Shown piece after piece: positions 8,851 to 20,445 of a DNA stretch of 64,000 nucleotides; positions within the stretch are counted from its first letter, which is position 1; every line of letters starts with the position of its first letter. Under the pieces are notes generated by a model that was given only the letters and a program-made list of their open reading frames with translations, was not told the DNA's origin and searched no databases. Where the stretch lies: positions 248,001 through 312,000 of the forward strand of contig NZ_BMXE01000001.1 in the NCBI RefSeq assembly GCF_014651595.1, read 5' to 3'. Position numbers and translations under genes: made by a program. Source of the DNA: Pseudovibrio japonicus. GTDB taxonomy: Bacteria > Pseudomonadota > Alphaproteobacteria > Rhizobiales > Stappiaceae.

Positions 8851-10077
8851 GTGACAGAGACACTGCGTGGAACGCCGGACACAAACACCCGGCAAGAGAA
8901 AATCAACGCCGCGCTGGATGCGGTTGCCTATCTGGAACAGGAAGAGCGCTTTGATGAAGTGATTCCTGTTTATCAGGATCTTGTTGGACGCTACCCCGAC
9001 GATGTGGAACTGCTCTTCAAGATGGCAACAATCATGTTGCGCAATGGCGACCTGCGAGAAGCTGTCGCGCACCTGCGCAAGGTGTTGTTTATGAAGCCAG
9101 AACACCTGGCTGCACGCGCCAATATGGGCAATGCGCTGCTTTTGCTGGGCTATTTGGAGCAGGCTAAAGAAGCCTTTGACGCTGTTGTGGAAGCTGAACC
9201 CAACAACCGCAATGCGCTTTACGGGCTTGCCACCATCTTGATCAAGATGCACGGACATGCAGAGGCAGAGCCTTACGCTCGGCGTCTGGTGCAGGAGATT
9301 CCCGGCAGTGCGGCTGCCCTCTCTCTTCTAGGGGATGCACTCAGCGCGGAGACCAAAGCCGAGGCGGCAACCCTGAATTACCGCGCTGCATTAAGAATTG
9401 ATCCGGAGTATGTCCCCGCCCTGCTCGGGATGGCAAAGCTTCTCATTATTCGCAAGAAGAGCGAGGAAGCACTGGAAACTTTGGAAAAAGCGCATGATCT
9501 ACAGCCGCGGAATGTGGAAGTTCTGATCGCGATGGGCCACGCCTATATGCTGGATGAAAACCACTCAAGCGCTGTTGAAAGTTTTGAACTCGCCCATGCG
9601 TGCGAGCCAGATAGCGCTGCTGCACTGGTTCATCTAAGCATTGGAAAGCGCAAGTTGGGGCTGGTTTATGCGGGCGTTTACCACGCTGCGGAGGCGTGGC
9701 GGCTTGCACCGGGTAACAAGCAGGTGAGCAATGCTCTTGGCGCTGCACTGGCTGCAGCTGGTGCCACTGATGCCGCTCGCGATGTGCTTACCTCCAAATC
9801 CAGAGGTAGCCAGTTCCTTGAGGCGACAAAGGCGGCGATCAAAGAGATTGAGTATCTCGCCGAGCAAGGGTATGAGCGGCCCGTTCGCGAAGAGAAGGCC
9901 GCCCCTCAGGTTTCAGAGCCGGATGAAACTACAGAAGAGCCGGTTGAGGAAGAGGCTGACAAAAGCCAAGTTGACGAGGCTCAGGCTGAAGAGACTGTTT
10001 CTGAAGAGGAAACTGCAGACGCAGCTGAAAGCGCACCAGCAGCTGCGGAAGAGCTGGAAGAGAAAGCCTCCAGCTAA
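8851..10077 (+). CDS. Tetratricopeptide-repeat protein with acidic C-terminal tail
   Basis: 408 residues starting at a GTG with AAGGGGG 10 bases upstream. No signal peptide is evident, so probably cytoplasmic. Residues about 15-300 form successive TPR-like helix pairs (for example RYPDDVELLFKMATIMLRNG, HLAARANMGNALLLLG, ALYGLATILIKMHGHAEAE, RNVEVLIAMGHAYML). The last 65 or so residues are a low-complexity Glu/Ala-rich tail, which looks disordered. TPR arrays mediate protein-protein contacts; the partner is unknown and I do not recognise a specific family. Confidence 0.85.
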   Translation: MTETLRGTPDTNTRQEKINAALDAVAYLEQEERFDEVIPVYQDLVGRYPDDVELLFKMATIMLRNGDLREAVAHLRKVLFMKPEHLAARANMGNALLLLGYLEQAKEAFDAVVEAEPNNRNALYGLATILIKMHGHAEAEPYARRLVQEIPGSAAALSLLGDALSAETKAEAATLNYRAALRIDPEYVPALLGMAKLLIIRKKSEEALETLEKAHDLQPRNVEVLIAMGHAYMLDENHSSAVESFELAHACEPDSAAALVHLSIGKRKLGLVYAGVYHAAEAWRLAPGNKQVSNALGAALAAAGATDAARDVLTSKSRGSQFLEATKAAIKEIEYLAEQGYERPVREEKAAPQVSEPDETTEEPVEEEADKSQVDEAQAEETVSEEETADAAESAPAAAEELEEKASS

Positions 10078-10099
10078 GGTTGATGGCGTCTGGCGTTAA

Positions 10100-10130
10100 A
10101 GGCATGTCGCATTTAACTGGCGACATGCCT
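10100..10130. terminator. Perfect hairpin between convergent TPR and rsmB genes
   Basis: 11-bp perfect inverted repeat (AGGCATGTCGC at 10100-10110, complement at 10120-10130) with a 9-base loop, centred between convergent stop codons. Neither side has a real T-run, so termination is inferred from position. Confidence 0.55.
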
Positions 10131-10155
10131 CTCAATAGCTCACAAATTACTGAGA

Positions 10156-11448
10156 CTAGCTTCGTTCCATCATGGCAATGAAAAAACCATCGGTGCCGGT
10201 GTGGTACGGTGTTAGCGTGATCATGCCGCCGTCCTTGAACAACGGGCGACGTGCGGTCACATCACCGAAATGCTCTTCCCAGACTGGTGCCAAGTCGACC
10301 AGTTTGAAGTCAGAGTGTCTTTCGAGGAACGCCAGGACTTGCAATTGGTTTTCTGCCGGGACCAGCGAGCAAGTCGCGTAAATCAACTTGCCGCCTTCGC
10401 GAACAAAACGGGTCGCTGTTTCCAGTACCTGCGCCTGATCTTCAACACGACCATTAAGCGCATTTTCGGTAACGCGCCATTTGGTATCTGGACGGCGGCG
10501 CCATACACCTGTTCCGGAACACGGCGCATCCACGAACACGCGATCCATCTTACCTTCGCAAATCTCCAATGAGCCGGTCTGCGGATCGATGGTCTGGATG
10601 TTTCTTACGCCGGCGCGGGCCATACGATCATAGAGCGGGGCCAGACGTGTTTTGTGAGCGTCAAAGGCATAGATCTGGCCTTTGTTCTGCATTTGCGCCG
10701 CAAGAGCGAGGCTTTTGCCACCGCCGCCGGCACAAAGGTCCAGCACCTGTTCTCCAGGCTGTGCACCAGACAGGATAGAAGCAATCTGCGAAGCTTCGTC
10801 CTGCAGTTCGAACCAGCCTTTACGAAAGCTTTCTTCCGCTTGTACATGCGGGGATTTGCGCGGACCGACAACTGGCTCCAGACGAACGCCAACGGGTGAG
10901 AGGCCGCTTGCTTCTGGATGAAGATGAGACAGGCGCTTGAGTACTTTTTCCTGAGAGCTTTTCAGCGTATTTACGCGCAGGTCAATTGGTGCGCGCTCGG
11001 ACAAAGACTGTCCAACGGCCAGCGCTTCCTCACCGAAGTTGTCCTGAAAATGCGGCCAGAGCCATTCCGGGATATTGGCGGATATCTGGTGGTTGTCACT
11101 GACCTGCTTGTTCTCGACAAGTGCGGTACGTTCAGCATCTGAAAGCGGCTCAGGTGCGTGGCGATCCTCTTCGATCACCTGATCCAGCTTTTCGACCGAA
11201 TTGCCCCAGCCCCAGATGTAGGTTGCCAAGACAAGCGCGCGGGCGGTGTCTGAGCCCATGGCCTGCGCATGGGACAATCTGTGGCGCAGCGCGTCGAACA
11301 CGAGATTGCCGATCGCGACGCGGTCGCCGGACCCTGCGAACCTGTGTTTATTGCCCCAATCCTTCAAGGCTTCCTGCACAGGACGGCGGCGCTCATTGAT
11401 CTCTGTCAGCACTTCAATTGCAGCCGCAATTCGTCCACCGTCGCGCAT
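10156..11448 (-). CDS. rsmB: RsmB/NOP-family rRNA (cytosine-5) methyltransferase
   Basis: SAM-dependent RNA m5C methyltransferase, probably acting on 16S rRNA. 430 residues. The N-terminal 150 or so are helical (NusB-like region in this family). The Rossmann domain shows VLDLCAGGGGKSLALA (SAM loop), then DAPCSGTGVWRRRPD with C310 (motif IV) and YATCSLVPAENQ with C360 (motif VI), the two cysteines used for catalysis and release. The ATG start has AGGAAA 5-6 bases upstream. Position beside guaB is a common neighbourhood in Rhizobiales-like genomes; the exact target site is inferred from the family. Confidence 0.9.
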   Translation of the reverse strand: MRDGGRIAAAIEVLTEINERRRPVQEALKDWGNKHRFAGSGDRVAIGNLVFDALRHRLSHAQAMGSDTARALVLATYIWGWGNSVEKLDQVIEEDRHAPEPLSDAERTALVENKQVSDNHQISANIPEWLWPHFQDNFGEEALAVGQSLSERAPIDLRVNTLKSSQEKVLKRLSHLHPEASGLSPVGVRLEPVVGPRKSPHVQAEESFRKGWFELQDEASQIASILSGAQPGEQVLDLCAGGGGKSLALAAQMQNKGQIYAFDAHKTRLAPLYDRMARAGVRNIQTIDPQTGSLEICEGKMDRVFVDAPCSGTGVWRRRPDTKWRVTENALNGRVEDQAQVLETATRFVREGGKLIYATCSLVPAENQLQVLAFLERHSDFKLVDLAPVWEEHFGDVTARRPLFKDGGMITLTPYHTGTDGFFIAMMERS

Positions 11449-11536
11449 GAATGTTTCCTAATTCCGTAAATTTTAATTTTTCGATTTATTCGTTTGGCAT
11501 TGCAGCGTTTAGGCCAATACTCAAGGCTTTTCAATA

Positions 11537-11833
11537 GTGCATAGCATGCGTGAGGCAAACCTCACAGAAACTCCTTCAACAATTTCTTGGGTGTTACCTT
11601 ATTGCGGCCAGCCTAGCTTAGGAGTTAACGACGCAAATACAGCGATTTACAGATCAAATCCGCAATCTCGTGACGCACAGCTCATTTCGCTGGAGGTTTC
11701 GCTCTGTTTAACTGAGCGATCTGAATTGCAGGTGCGCTCGCTTAAGGTGGGAAAGAATATGCACCTGCCATCTTCTGCGCGTCATTTTGAGTACCTAAAG
11801 CAACTTGTTGCCCGCTTCCACGAAGAACAGTGA
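11537..11833 (+). CDS. Unrecognised small protein, doubtful
   Basis: A 98-residue frame (alternative ATG at 11546) in the 434-bp gap between divergent rsmB and the acyltransferase gene. No clear ribosome site and no motif, signal peptide or membrane segment is visible. Two Cys occur at separate sites (YCGQ and LCLT). The frame uses mixed codons and does not lie antisense to another gene, which is the only argument for it. It may be non-coding. Confidence 0.3.
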   Translation: MHSMREANLTETPSTISWVLPYCGQPSLGVNDANTAIYRSNPQSRDAQLISLEVSLCLTERSELQVRSLKVGKNMHLPSSARHFEYLKQLVARFHEEQ

Positions 11834-11882
11834 AACCCTTCGACAGATAGAGGATTAAACAACGCGTAGAATAGTTGCCAGA

Positions 11883-13847
11883 TCACTGAGAAAACAGCAG
11901 TTCAGAAAGCACTTCATGCGCCACCTTAGACGAGCCTACCGAATTTAAATGGTTATAGTCATAGTAATAAATGGAATCACCTTCGAACGCAGAGCAATTC
12001 TGCCCTTCACAAAAGAGCTGCTTCACATCCGCAATAGTTGCTCGATCACTGTCACTGATCACATCACTTAGCCACTCATCCATCTTAAATTGCTCAGCGA
12101 TATGGTCTTCTTCATTCATGTTGCAATTCTTGGGTACATGATAGCCTTTCAGAAATTCCATCCGGCATTCACGCGCTTTATCATTCTCTTTGAATTGTGG
12201 CGCTTGAGTTACAACAATCACGCTTTTTTGTAGTCCAACAATCCTATTTATCGTCTGCGCCAGTTTTTCCCGCTCGACCAACCAGTCATCACCCAGACTC
12301 GAGACGGAATCGGCAATGTGGTGTTTCTCAGAGGCAACGAAAATTTCGTTATAACGAGACCAACGAGCAGCAAGAATTACAGTCTCTATCTTCTGATTGC
12401 TGGACAAGTAATCAAGGGCTAGGTTGCTATATCTCAGACATTTGCGGTTCTTTGTTTCATCTTGAAATTTAATATTCATGATAGGCGGACACCCGCCCTT
12501 GGAGATTGATATTGCAGCAGTGTTTTGGTTCCGCAAAATCTTGTTAAGACCATACTCGAGGTGTCCTGCATGAGAGTCCCCCCACAGCAAAATGCTTGGT
12601 GTCTCTGATTTTGCGCCTATCAAGCAAAATATTTCGTCATCGCGACATACAGTGTTGTACTCTTTTTCCAAGCGAACCATTTCCGTATATCGGTACGGAG
12701 TTACAAGAAGTAATAGGTCCTCATTCGTCACTAAAAAGCTGATCGGCAGGATTACAGTAAGGGCACTTATTGGGAGTACGGCACGCCATCGAACAGCTCC
12801 CAGTGGCGATCTGGTCCTGAGCGGGCATTCTACAAATTTGTATAAACAGAGTGCGAGCGCAATTGCGCTGACCAGCCCCGTTATCCGAAGCACATCATCA
12901 ATCTCCTCCTGCCTAAGATAAATATTTATGAAGACAACAATAGGCCAATGGACCAAATACAGACTATAGGAAATTGCTCCGACTGCTCGCAGAGGGCTGA
13001 GGCTCAGAAAGATCCGCGATAGGGAGTTTGGCATTTGCCCGGTTACCAAGAGAACAGCACAGGCCAATGTGGGGATTACTGCCTGAAAGCCAGGCCAAGG
13101 TGCGGATGTGGGTGTCCAAGCCATCACAAAGATCGTCGCGATCGCCAACAGTTGAATTAGGTTTATGAAATTGGACTGACTTGTAACTCTGTTTGTTTGC
13201 AGTAATAGCGCTGCAGCCGCTCCAAAGCCGAATTGCCAGAGACGGGTAAGGATCGAATAGTACGCAACTTCAGGGTCTGTCACTAACAGGATTTGCGCTG
13301 CAATGAATGACATAAGCGATACTACCGCGACCGCCTGAAACTTCCTGAGCAAACTCTTCGTGCGGATGAAGTAAAGAACAAGAGGCCAAAGGAGATAGAA
13401 TTGTATCTCAACCCCCAAAGACCAAAGGTGGAGCATGGGATTGGCGATTGCGTCTGTGCCAAAGTAATCAGCTTCGGATGGCGCCACGACATTGTATGAA
13501 AAGAACGCCGAAACGATCAATCCATCTGCGACCTTTCCCAGATTGAAATAGTAGGGATGGGATACGCATAAAACTACAATACCCAACAGCACCAAATAAT
13601 AGGCCGGAGCGATACGCCAGAAACGATTTTTGTAAAATCCGAATACGCCTGACAGGCTCCAGTCAAAGACTGGATTCACAATGATCTGAGTCATTAGGAA
13701 ACCGGATATAACGAAGAAGATGTCAACGCCAATAAAACCAGAGGATACCTTCAGCAAGTCGAAATGAAACAGAACAACCAAGAGGACTGCAATTCCTCTC
13801 AATCCCTCAATGTCTGTTCTAAACGCAGTACCCTTAGGTGTTGGCAT
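11883..13847 (-). CDS. OafA/YrhL-type O-acyltransferase with C-terminal SGNH domain
   Basis: Inner-membrane enzyme that would transfer an acyl (often acetyl) group to a surface sugar or peptidoglycan. About 654 residues from the ATG at 13847; the open frame extends to a TTG at 13928 but the family signature starts just after 13847 (FRTDIEGLRGIAVLLVVLFH). The acyltransferase-3 domain has about ten membrane segments, with the catalytic-type His in LFHF and GVDIFFVISGF. The extracytoplasmic SGNH domain has the block I motif LLWGDSHAGH and a late D-x-x-H in DYNHLNSVG. No glycan cluster lies near, so the substrate is unknown. It sits between rsmB and guaB and interrupts that neighbourhood. Confidence 0.9.
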   Translation of the reverse strand: MPTPKGTAFRTDIEGLRGIAVLLVVLFHFDLLKVSSGFIGVDIFFVISGFLMTQIIVNPVFDWSLSGVFGFYKNRFWRIAPAYYLVLLGIVVLCVSHPYYFNLGKVADGLIVSAFFSYNVVAPSEADYFGTDAIANPMLHLWSLGVEIQFYLLWPLVLYFIRTKSLLRKFQAVAVVSLMSFIAAQILLVTDPEVAYYSILTRLWQFGFGAAAALLLQTNRVTSQSNFINLIQLLAIATIFVMAWTPTSAPWPGFQAVIPTLACAVLLVTGQMPNSLSRIFLSLSPLRAVGAISYSLYLVHWPIVVFINIYLRQEEIDDVLRITGLVSAIALALCLYKFVECPLRTRSPLGAVRWRAVLPISALTVILPISFLVTNEDLLLLVTPYRYTEMVRLEKEYNTVCRDDEIFCLIGAKSETPSILLWGDSHAGHLEYGLNKILRNQNTAAISISKGGCPPIMNIKFQDETKNRKCLRYSNLALDYLSSNQKIETVILAARWSRYNEIFVASEKHHIADSVSSLGDDWLVEREKLAQTINRIVGLQKSVIVVTQAPQFKENDKARECRMEFLKGYHVPKNCNMNEEDHIAEQFKMDEWLSDVISDSDRATIADVKQLFCEGQNCSAFEGDSIYYYDYNHLNSVGSSKVAHEVLSELLFSQ

Positions 13848-14050
13848 AGGCCCAGATATACCGAACCCAGTAACCGCAACGTAATCCGCGCATATCCGTG
13901 GTGGGATATCTCGTAGCCCTGGCGGCAATCGTTAGGTGTGCTACCCAGAGTACCGCACCCGGTGATAGGGCAATTCATTGAACTACCAGACAGATCGCTC
14001 ATTGCCCCATCAGCTTGGAAAGCGAACTCCCTGCACATCGCAGGTCCCAT

Positions 14051-14091
14051 AAAACTTACGGCTACCTGATTTAACATCAGATAGCCGTAAG
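14051..14091 (-). terminator. Rho-independent terminator after guaB
   Basis: Arms CTTACGGCTA (14055-14064) and TAGCCGTAAG (14082-14091), plus inner CTGAT/ATCAG (14066-14070, 14076-14080); minus-strand tail TTTT (14054-14051). 44 bp past the guaB stop. Confidence 0.8.
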
Positions 14092-14134
14092 CCAATGTAA
14101 TCAAAAGAAGAGATTGTCGCTCAGCGCAACGGCG

Positions 14135-15966
<1,832 letters not shown>

Positions 15967-17367
15967 ATGCCACACCGCCTTCGAATGACGACTGTGATCG
16001 TTGGCATGACACTGTTGCTCATCCAGCTGGATGGCACGGTATTGGGCACTGCGATTCCCACAATCGCGCGAGACCTGGAGATCGACCCACTTTCCTTGCA
16101 TCTGACCATCTCGCTCTATCAACTTACGCTCGCAATCTTTATCCCCATGTCGGGCTGGGCGGCTGATCGGTTTGGATCGAAGCGTTTATACATTACAGCA
16201 GCCCTGCTGTTCTTAACTATGTCGCTTGCCTGCGCGTTTTCCGCCAACCTCACACAGTTACTAATTGCGCGCAGCGTGCAAGGCCTTGCAGGTGCGTTCT
16301 TGATGCCGATCGGTCGATTGACTGTCATACGGATGGCAGGGTCCAAAAACCTCGTTCAGGCGATGGTTTGGGTGGTCATACCGTCCGCATTCGGGACGGC
16401 CCTCGGCCCCTTCATCGGCGGCGTGATCGTAAATTACCTGAGTTGGAGATGGATCTTTTTGATCAATGTCCCAGTCTGCATTGCAGCCGGTATGATGAGC
16501 AGTTTCTATTTTCGCAACTACAAGAGCAAGGACAAAATACCCTTTGACTTTCTGGGTTTTGCACTACTTGGTAGCACTGCCGCGTTCCTGCTTTCCGGAA
16601 TCACAAACCTGATGAGATTTACCAATGATGCGTCAGTCCCAATCGGATTTTTCGGGGCCAGTCTGTTATGCGGCTTGGCGTTTACATGGCATTCGAAGCG
16701 CGCGCTCCATCCTCTAATTGATTTGAAACTCTTCGAAAACGCAAGTTACCGCCTTGCGAGTATGGGGCAGATCCCGTTACGCATCGGAGTGTCTTCTTTT
16801 GCGTTTGTTATGCCTTTAATCCTGCAAATCCTGATGGGGTACAACACGCTGGTTACTGGTCTGCTTATGGGGGCGGCTGCAGTTGGGGCCTTGCTTTCAA
16901 GAATCGTTGCTTACCGCCTGATCAAATCTCTCGGCTTTCGCGGCACATTGATACCATTCATAGCAGTGCTCTCCACGCTTACACTGGCCACCGGCTTTGT
17001 ATGGCTTACTAAATCAATTGCGGCTGTCGCGCTGCTCAGTCTACTTATTGGATTTTCTCGTAGTGTTGTGTTTACTTCATCCAATACGGTCAGTTACACA
17101 AATCTCACCCGAAGACTAGTCAATCCAGGTGTGAGCTTTGCAAGCCTTGTGCAGCAGCTTTCAATTGCGCTTTCCGTTGGTTTTGCGGCAGCGGTATTGC
17201 ATATCTTCCAGAGTATCACAGAAGAGCCCACACTTTCGGGACCAGACTTTATCTGGCTGTCCATCCTCACTGGTTCGATCACGTTGCTTTCGGTTGCGCT
17301 CTATTGGCTCCTGCCAGCAGAGCTTGGAAAGCATAAGCTGAACGATGAAGCATATATGCAGCAATAA
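15967..17367 (+). CDS. MFS transporter, DHA2 (14-TM drug exporter) type
   Basis: About 466 residues from the ATG at 15967; the frame opens at a TTG at 15934, and the ribosome site is weak for either. Motif A of the major facilitator superfamily is visible as GWAADRFGSKR after the second membrane segment, and LDGTVLGTAIPTIARDLE in TM1 plus LSWRWIFLINVPV after TM5 are hallmarks of the DHA2/EmrB-QacA group of proton-driven drug exporters. The substrate cannot be told. Divergent from guaB and convergent with rlmE across a shared terminator. Confidence 0.85.
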   Translation: MPHRLRMTTVIVGMTLLLIQLDGTVLGTAIPTIARDLEIDPLSLHLTISLYQLTLAIFIPMSGWAADRFGSKRLYITAALLFLTMSLACAFSANLTQLLIARSVQGLAGAFLMPIGRLTVIRMAGSKNLVQAMVWVVIPSAFGTALGPFIGGVIVNYLSWRWIFLINVPVCIAAGMMSSFYFRNYKSKDKIPFDFLGFALLGSTAAFLLSGITNLMRFTNDASVPIGFFGASLLCGLAFTWHSKRALHPLIDLKLFENASYRLASMGQIPLRIGVSSFAFVMPLILQILMGYNTLVTGLLMGAAAVGALLSRIVAYRLIKSLGFRGTLIPFIAVLSTLTLATGFVWLTKSIAAVALLSLLIGFSRSVVFTSSNTVSYTNLTRRLVNPGVSFASLVQQLSIALSVGFAAAVLHIFQSITEEPTLSGPDFIWLSILTGSITLLSVALYWLLPAELGKHKLNDEAYMQQ

Positions 17368-17369
17368 AG

Positions 17370-17391
17370 AAGGCTGGTCGAAACCAGCCTT
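17370..17391. terminator. Bidirectional hairpin between the MFS gene and rlmE
   Basis: Perfect 9-bp stem AAGGCTGGT/ACCAGCCTT with a CGAA loop, directly after the MFS stop and 9 bp from the rlmE stop. T-tracts are short on both sides. Confidence 0.7.
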
Positions 17392-17399
17392 CCAGATTG

Positions 17400-18101
17400 T
17401 TATCTGGAGCCTTTAAAGCCCTTAGCGAGAATAAACATCTCCGGGCTACCTTTGCGGCTTGCAGGTGGCTTGATGTGCACCACAGATTTGAATTCTTTTT
17501 TCAGCTCCTGAAGCAGCTTCGCCTCAGCACCACCAGCAAACACTTTGGAGAGAAAGGTTCCGCCTTCATTCAGGTTCTGACGGGCGAAATCGATGGCGAT
17601 TTCGAAAAGGTATGCGGTGCGCAGGTGATCTGTCTGACGGTGGCCTGTGGTAGGCGCTGCCATATCGGACATGACCAGATCAGGGCGGTGCCCACCCAGT
17701 GCTTTCATCAGCTCATCTGGTGCATCATCATCGAGAAAGTCCTTTTGCAGGATCACGACGCCCGGAATTGGCTCAACTTCCAGATAATCGATGCCGACCA
17801 CGAGCGGCTCATCGTCGGTGGAGCCAACAATCGGTGCGGTCAGCTGGGACCAGCCACCCGGGGCACAGCCCAAATCAACCACGCGCATGCCCGGCTTCAG
17901 GATTTCGTGCTTCTCGTTAATCTCAATCAGCTTATAGGCTGCGCGGGAACGATAGCCATCCACCTTCGCCCGGCGGACATAGGGATCGTTCAACTGGCGC
18001 TGCAGCCAAAGTGTTGAGGAATTGGACCGTTTACGCGCGGTTTTCACGCGCTGAAACATGCCACGGTCACCTGATCCACGACCACTTGAGTTGCGGGTCA
18101 T
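17400..18101 (-). CDS. rlmE: 23S rRNA (uridine-2'-O)-methyltransferase RlmE (FtsJ)
   Basis: Methylates the 2'-O of U2552-equivalent uridine in the 23S A-loop. 233 residues. Ser/Arg-rich N-terminus, then [16 protein letters not shown] (first catalytic Lys), the SAM loop [22 protein letters not shown] (catalytic Asp) and FLSKVFAGG (second catalytic Lys), matching the K-D-K-E tetrad layout of the family. Its start overlaps the ppx stop by 4 bp, so the two are translationally coupled. Confidence 0.95.
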   Translation of the reverse strand: MTRNSSGRGSGDRGMFQRVKTARKRSNSSTLWLQRQLNDPYVRRAKVDGYRSRAAYKLIEINEKHEILKPGMRVVDLGCAPGGWSQLTAPIVGSTDDEPLVVGIDYLEVEPIPGVVILQKDFLDDDAPDELMKALGGHRPDLVMSDMAAPTTGHRQTDHLRTAYLFEIAIDFARQNLNEGGTFLSKVFAGGAEAKLLQELKKEFKSVVHIKPPASRKGSPEMFILAKGFKGSR

Positions 18102-19693
18102 CTGTTATATTCCTTTCTCGGGGTGCGTCGGCGCTTCTGGTTGGAGTTGCTCCAGACTTTGTCTGCCGCCATCATCTCCATCAAAATACCTTCACGCAGT
18201 CCTCTGTCGGCGACACGTAATCGCTGACAAGGCCACCTGCGGCGTATTCCTTCCAAAATTGCGCAGCCTGCTAGCACCAAATCGGCTCTGTCCTCACCAA
18301 TACAAGGGTTATCAACCCGTTCCTGATAGGACATATTCAAAAGCTGGTTAATCATGGCGGAAACATCTTCCTGCTCCATCCATGCTCCATCAACGCGGCG
18401 GCGGTCATAGCGCTTGAGGCCCAAATGGACCCCAGCCAATGTGGTTACCGTCCCGGATGTTCCCAGCATATGGACATTGCCGCGCTCTATAGCACGGGAA
18501 AGTTCATTGCCAAGAGGGAAATTCTGCAATCTCTCGGCAACATCACCAACCATTGCCTCAAAAACATCAGGTGTGACGTGTACGCCGCCATGGCGCTCGG
18601 CCAGATTGACGACCCCCAATGGTACGGAGGTCCATGTTCTGACAAAGCGCGTGAGCGCAAAACCGCGGGCGCCATATCTGTTGCGCAGGTCAAGCCAGAC
18701 AATCTCGGAGGAGCCCCCGCCGATATCAAAAAGCAGGACACCATCGGCCTCTGGGTCAACCAGTGACACGCAACCGGCGACAGCAAGGCGGGCCTCTGTT
18801 TCCTGACTGACAATCTCCAACTCCAGCCCCGCTTCGACCTTTGCGCGCTGGATAAACTCATCTCCGTTTTCGGCAGCCCGGCAGGCCTCCGTAGCGATGA
18901 GCCTTGCGCGCTGGACGCCGCGTTCTGAGATCTTTTGCTGGCACACCTGCAAGGCTTCAATGGCCCGGGATATGGCATCATCAGACAGTCTGCGGTGACG
19001 ACCAACCCCCTCGCCCAAGCGGACGATCTTGGAATAGGCATCAACCACACGGAACCCGCGCTGCTCAGGCCTGGCAATCAACAACCGGCAGTTATTGGTA
19101 CCAAGATCCAGGGCTGCATAGAGTTCTTGCGATCCGCCGACATGATGCCGGTGGCGCGTGGGAAAACGATGCGTTCCGTCACCGCGCATATCTGAGTGGT
19201 GACGGCGCCAATGTGTGTCGTTTTCACGAGACCGAAAGCCTTGTGCAGGACGTGGAGGGCTTTGCTCTGACGTTTTGCCGTGCTTCGCATGACCATGTCT
19301 GGATTGTGCTGGCTTTGTGTGTACTGGCGCGTGTTTCTTGGCCTCTTCCTTCGGTACAGGAGCAGGTTGCAAGACTTCTACCGACGTACCGCCCGGATCA
19401 ATATTGACGACGGGCGGACGTATTTTTTGGTTTAGGAGCGCACGACGTTCCGCCCGGTTAGGCTTCGCGCGACGCGCTTTCCTCTGCCGTTTAGCGCCTT
19501 CAGGACGAGAACTGCCAGTCTCTTCCGCAGTTCCTGCGGAATGACTAGCTTCAGCTTGGTGTGCAGACACATTTTTTGCATCTCCAGCCCTACGCTTTTT
19601 GTGGCGTTGCTTCCGTCTGCCTTTTTTGGGGCTTCCGGGTACGCCGGGCGTTCTCGCTCCATCCGAAGAGGACCGCTCACCCGTTTTCTTCAA
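18098..19693 (-). CDS. Ppx/GppA family phosphatase with long basic N-terminal extension
   Basis: Exopolyphosphatase/guanosine pentaphosphatase family (ASKHA fold), acting on polyphosphate or pppGpp. Of 531 residues, about 1-190 are low-complexity, rich in Lys, Arg, Pro, Ser and His, and look disordered. The enzyme domain starts at [18 protein letters not shown] near 190 and contains [24 protein letters not shown] and [11 protein letters not shown]. The start is a TTG at 19693 without a good ribosome site; a later in-frame ATG near residue 169 would remove most of the extension, so the N-terminus is uncertain. Four-base overlap with rlmE downstream. Confidence 0.88.
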   Translation of the reverse strand: MKKTGERSSSDGARTPGVPGSPKKGRRKQRHKKRRAGDAKNVSAHQAEASHSAGTAEETGSSRPEGAKRQRKARRAKPNRAERRALLNQKIRPPVVNIDPGGTSVEVLQPAPVPKEEAKKHAPVHTKPAQSRHGHAKHGKTSEQSPPRPAQGFRSRENDTHWRRHHSDMRGDGTHRFPTRHRHHVGGSQELYAALDLGTNNCRLLIARPEQRGFRVVDAYSKIVRLGEGVGRHRRLSDDAISRAIEALQVCQQKISERGVQRARLIATEACRAAENGDEFIQRAKVEAGLELEIVSQETEARLAVAGCVSLVDPEADGVLLFDIGGGSSEIVWLDLRNRYGARGFALTRFVRTWTSVPLGVVNLAERHGGVHVTPDVFEAMVGDVAERLQNFPLGNELSRAIERGNVHMLGTSGTVTTLAGVHLGLKRYDRRRVDGAWMEQEDVSAMINQLLNMSYQERVDNPCIGEDRADLVLAGCAILEGIRRRWPCQRLRVADRGLREGILMEMMAADKVWSNSNQKRRRTPRKEYNR

Positions 19694-20115
19694 GTGCTAT
19701 GCCTTTGTGCAGTCCATGAGGCATTTGCATGCGATCTGGACTGAAGTCATTTCAAGTTGGCAACATTGTAACAGTTTCATGGCAAACAGCAATCGCCCCA
19801 TTTCAATGTACAGTCCTAAATTTCAATGAATTCGCTTAAATTGCGGGAGACTCCAAGAGCTTATAGCAAGCCCCCGTTACCTTGACAGCAGGTTCGCTTG
19901 GCTGAAAGTCAGACGGTATCTGGGCATAAATACGCAGGTGTTATGGCCTTATTCACAAGCCAAGCGCAGGAAATCGGCTTTGACCACTGATTTTGTTAAA
20001 ACTCACGAGAACCAAGTTGACAAGGTACGGTACGGACACTAAAAGCCCTCTCACCGACGAATTGAGCGCCTTGCTTCAACTTGTTGGTCGGCAGTAGCTA
20101 ACGTGCTGTTATTGC
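19694..20115. other. Intergenic region upstream of the tRNA-Gln pair
   Basis: About 420 bp between divergent ppx and the tRNAs. No frame with a ribosome site was seen. It holds the putative tRNA promoter near 20017. Confidence 0.5.
20017..20045 (+). promoter_or_regulatory. Possible sigma-70-type promoter for the tRNA-Gln genes
   Basis: TTGACA (20017-20022) matches the -35 consensus exactly; 17 bases later comes TAAAAG (20040-20045), a weak -10. It lies about 70 bp before the first tRNA. The -10 quality limits confidence. Confidence 0.4.
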
Positions 20116-20189
20116 TGGGGATTAGTTTAATGGTAGAACAGCGGACTCTGACTCCGTCGGTCCTGGTTCGAGTCCAGGATCCCCAGCCA
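20116..20189 (+). tRNA. tRNA-Gln (anticodon CUG), copy 1
   Basis: 74 nt including encoded CCA. Acceptor arms TGGGGAT/ATCCCCA pair fully, discriminator G; D-loop TTTAATGG; anticodon loop CTCTGAC gives CUG; T arm GGTTCGAGTCC. Reads CAG codons. Confidence 0.97.
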
Positions 20190-20250
20190 ATTGCACGCAT
20201 GATCTAAAAGCTGAAGCTGCCGCGCAGGGAACACTTCCCTCCTGTTCTGC

Positions 20251-20324
20251 TGGGGATTAGTTTAATGGTAGAACAGCGGACTCTGACTCCGTCGGTCCTG
20301 GTTCGAGTCCAGGATCCCCAGCCA
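20251..20324 (+). tRNA. tRNA-Gln (anticodon CUG), copy 2
   Basis: Identical over all 74 nt to the copy 61 bp upstream, including CCA. The spacer is unrelated to the flanks. Probably one primary transcript processed into two tRNAs. Confidence 0.97.
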
Positions 20325-20445
20325 ATTTCTTCCAAACATTTCTATTAAAGCAACGGCCTGTTGCCGTTGTCATATTCCGCAGATTGACGGTCTTGTCTGC
20401 CTCAAGAACACTTCGCGCAGTCGTAATGCGCGCAAAGGTTCTACC

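Noticed and set aside
20116-20324. tRNA pair as an integration (att) site with an adjacent integrase or island
   Set aside because: Both tRNAs are complete and no integrase or duplicated tRNA 3' fragment lies in the flanks I read.
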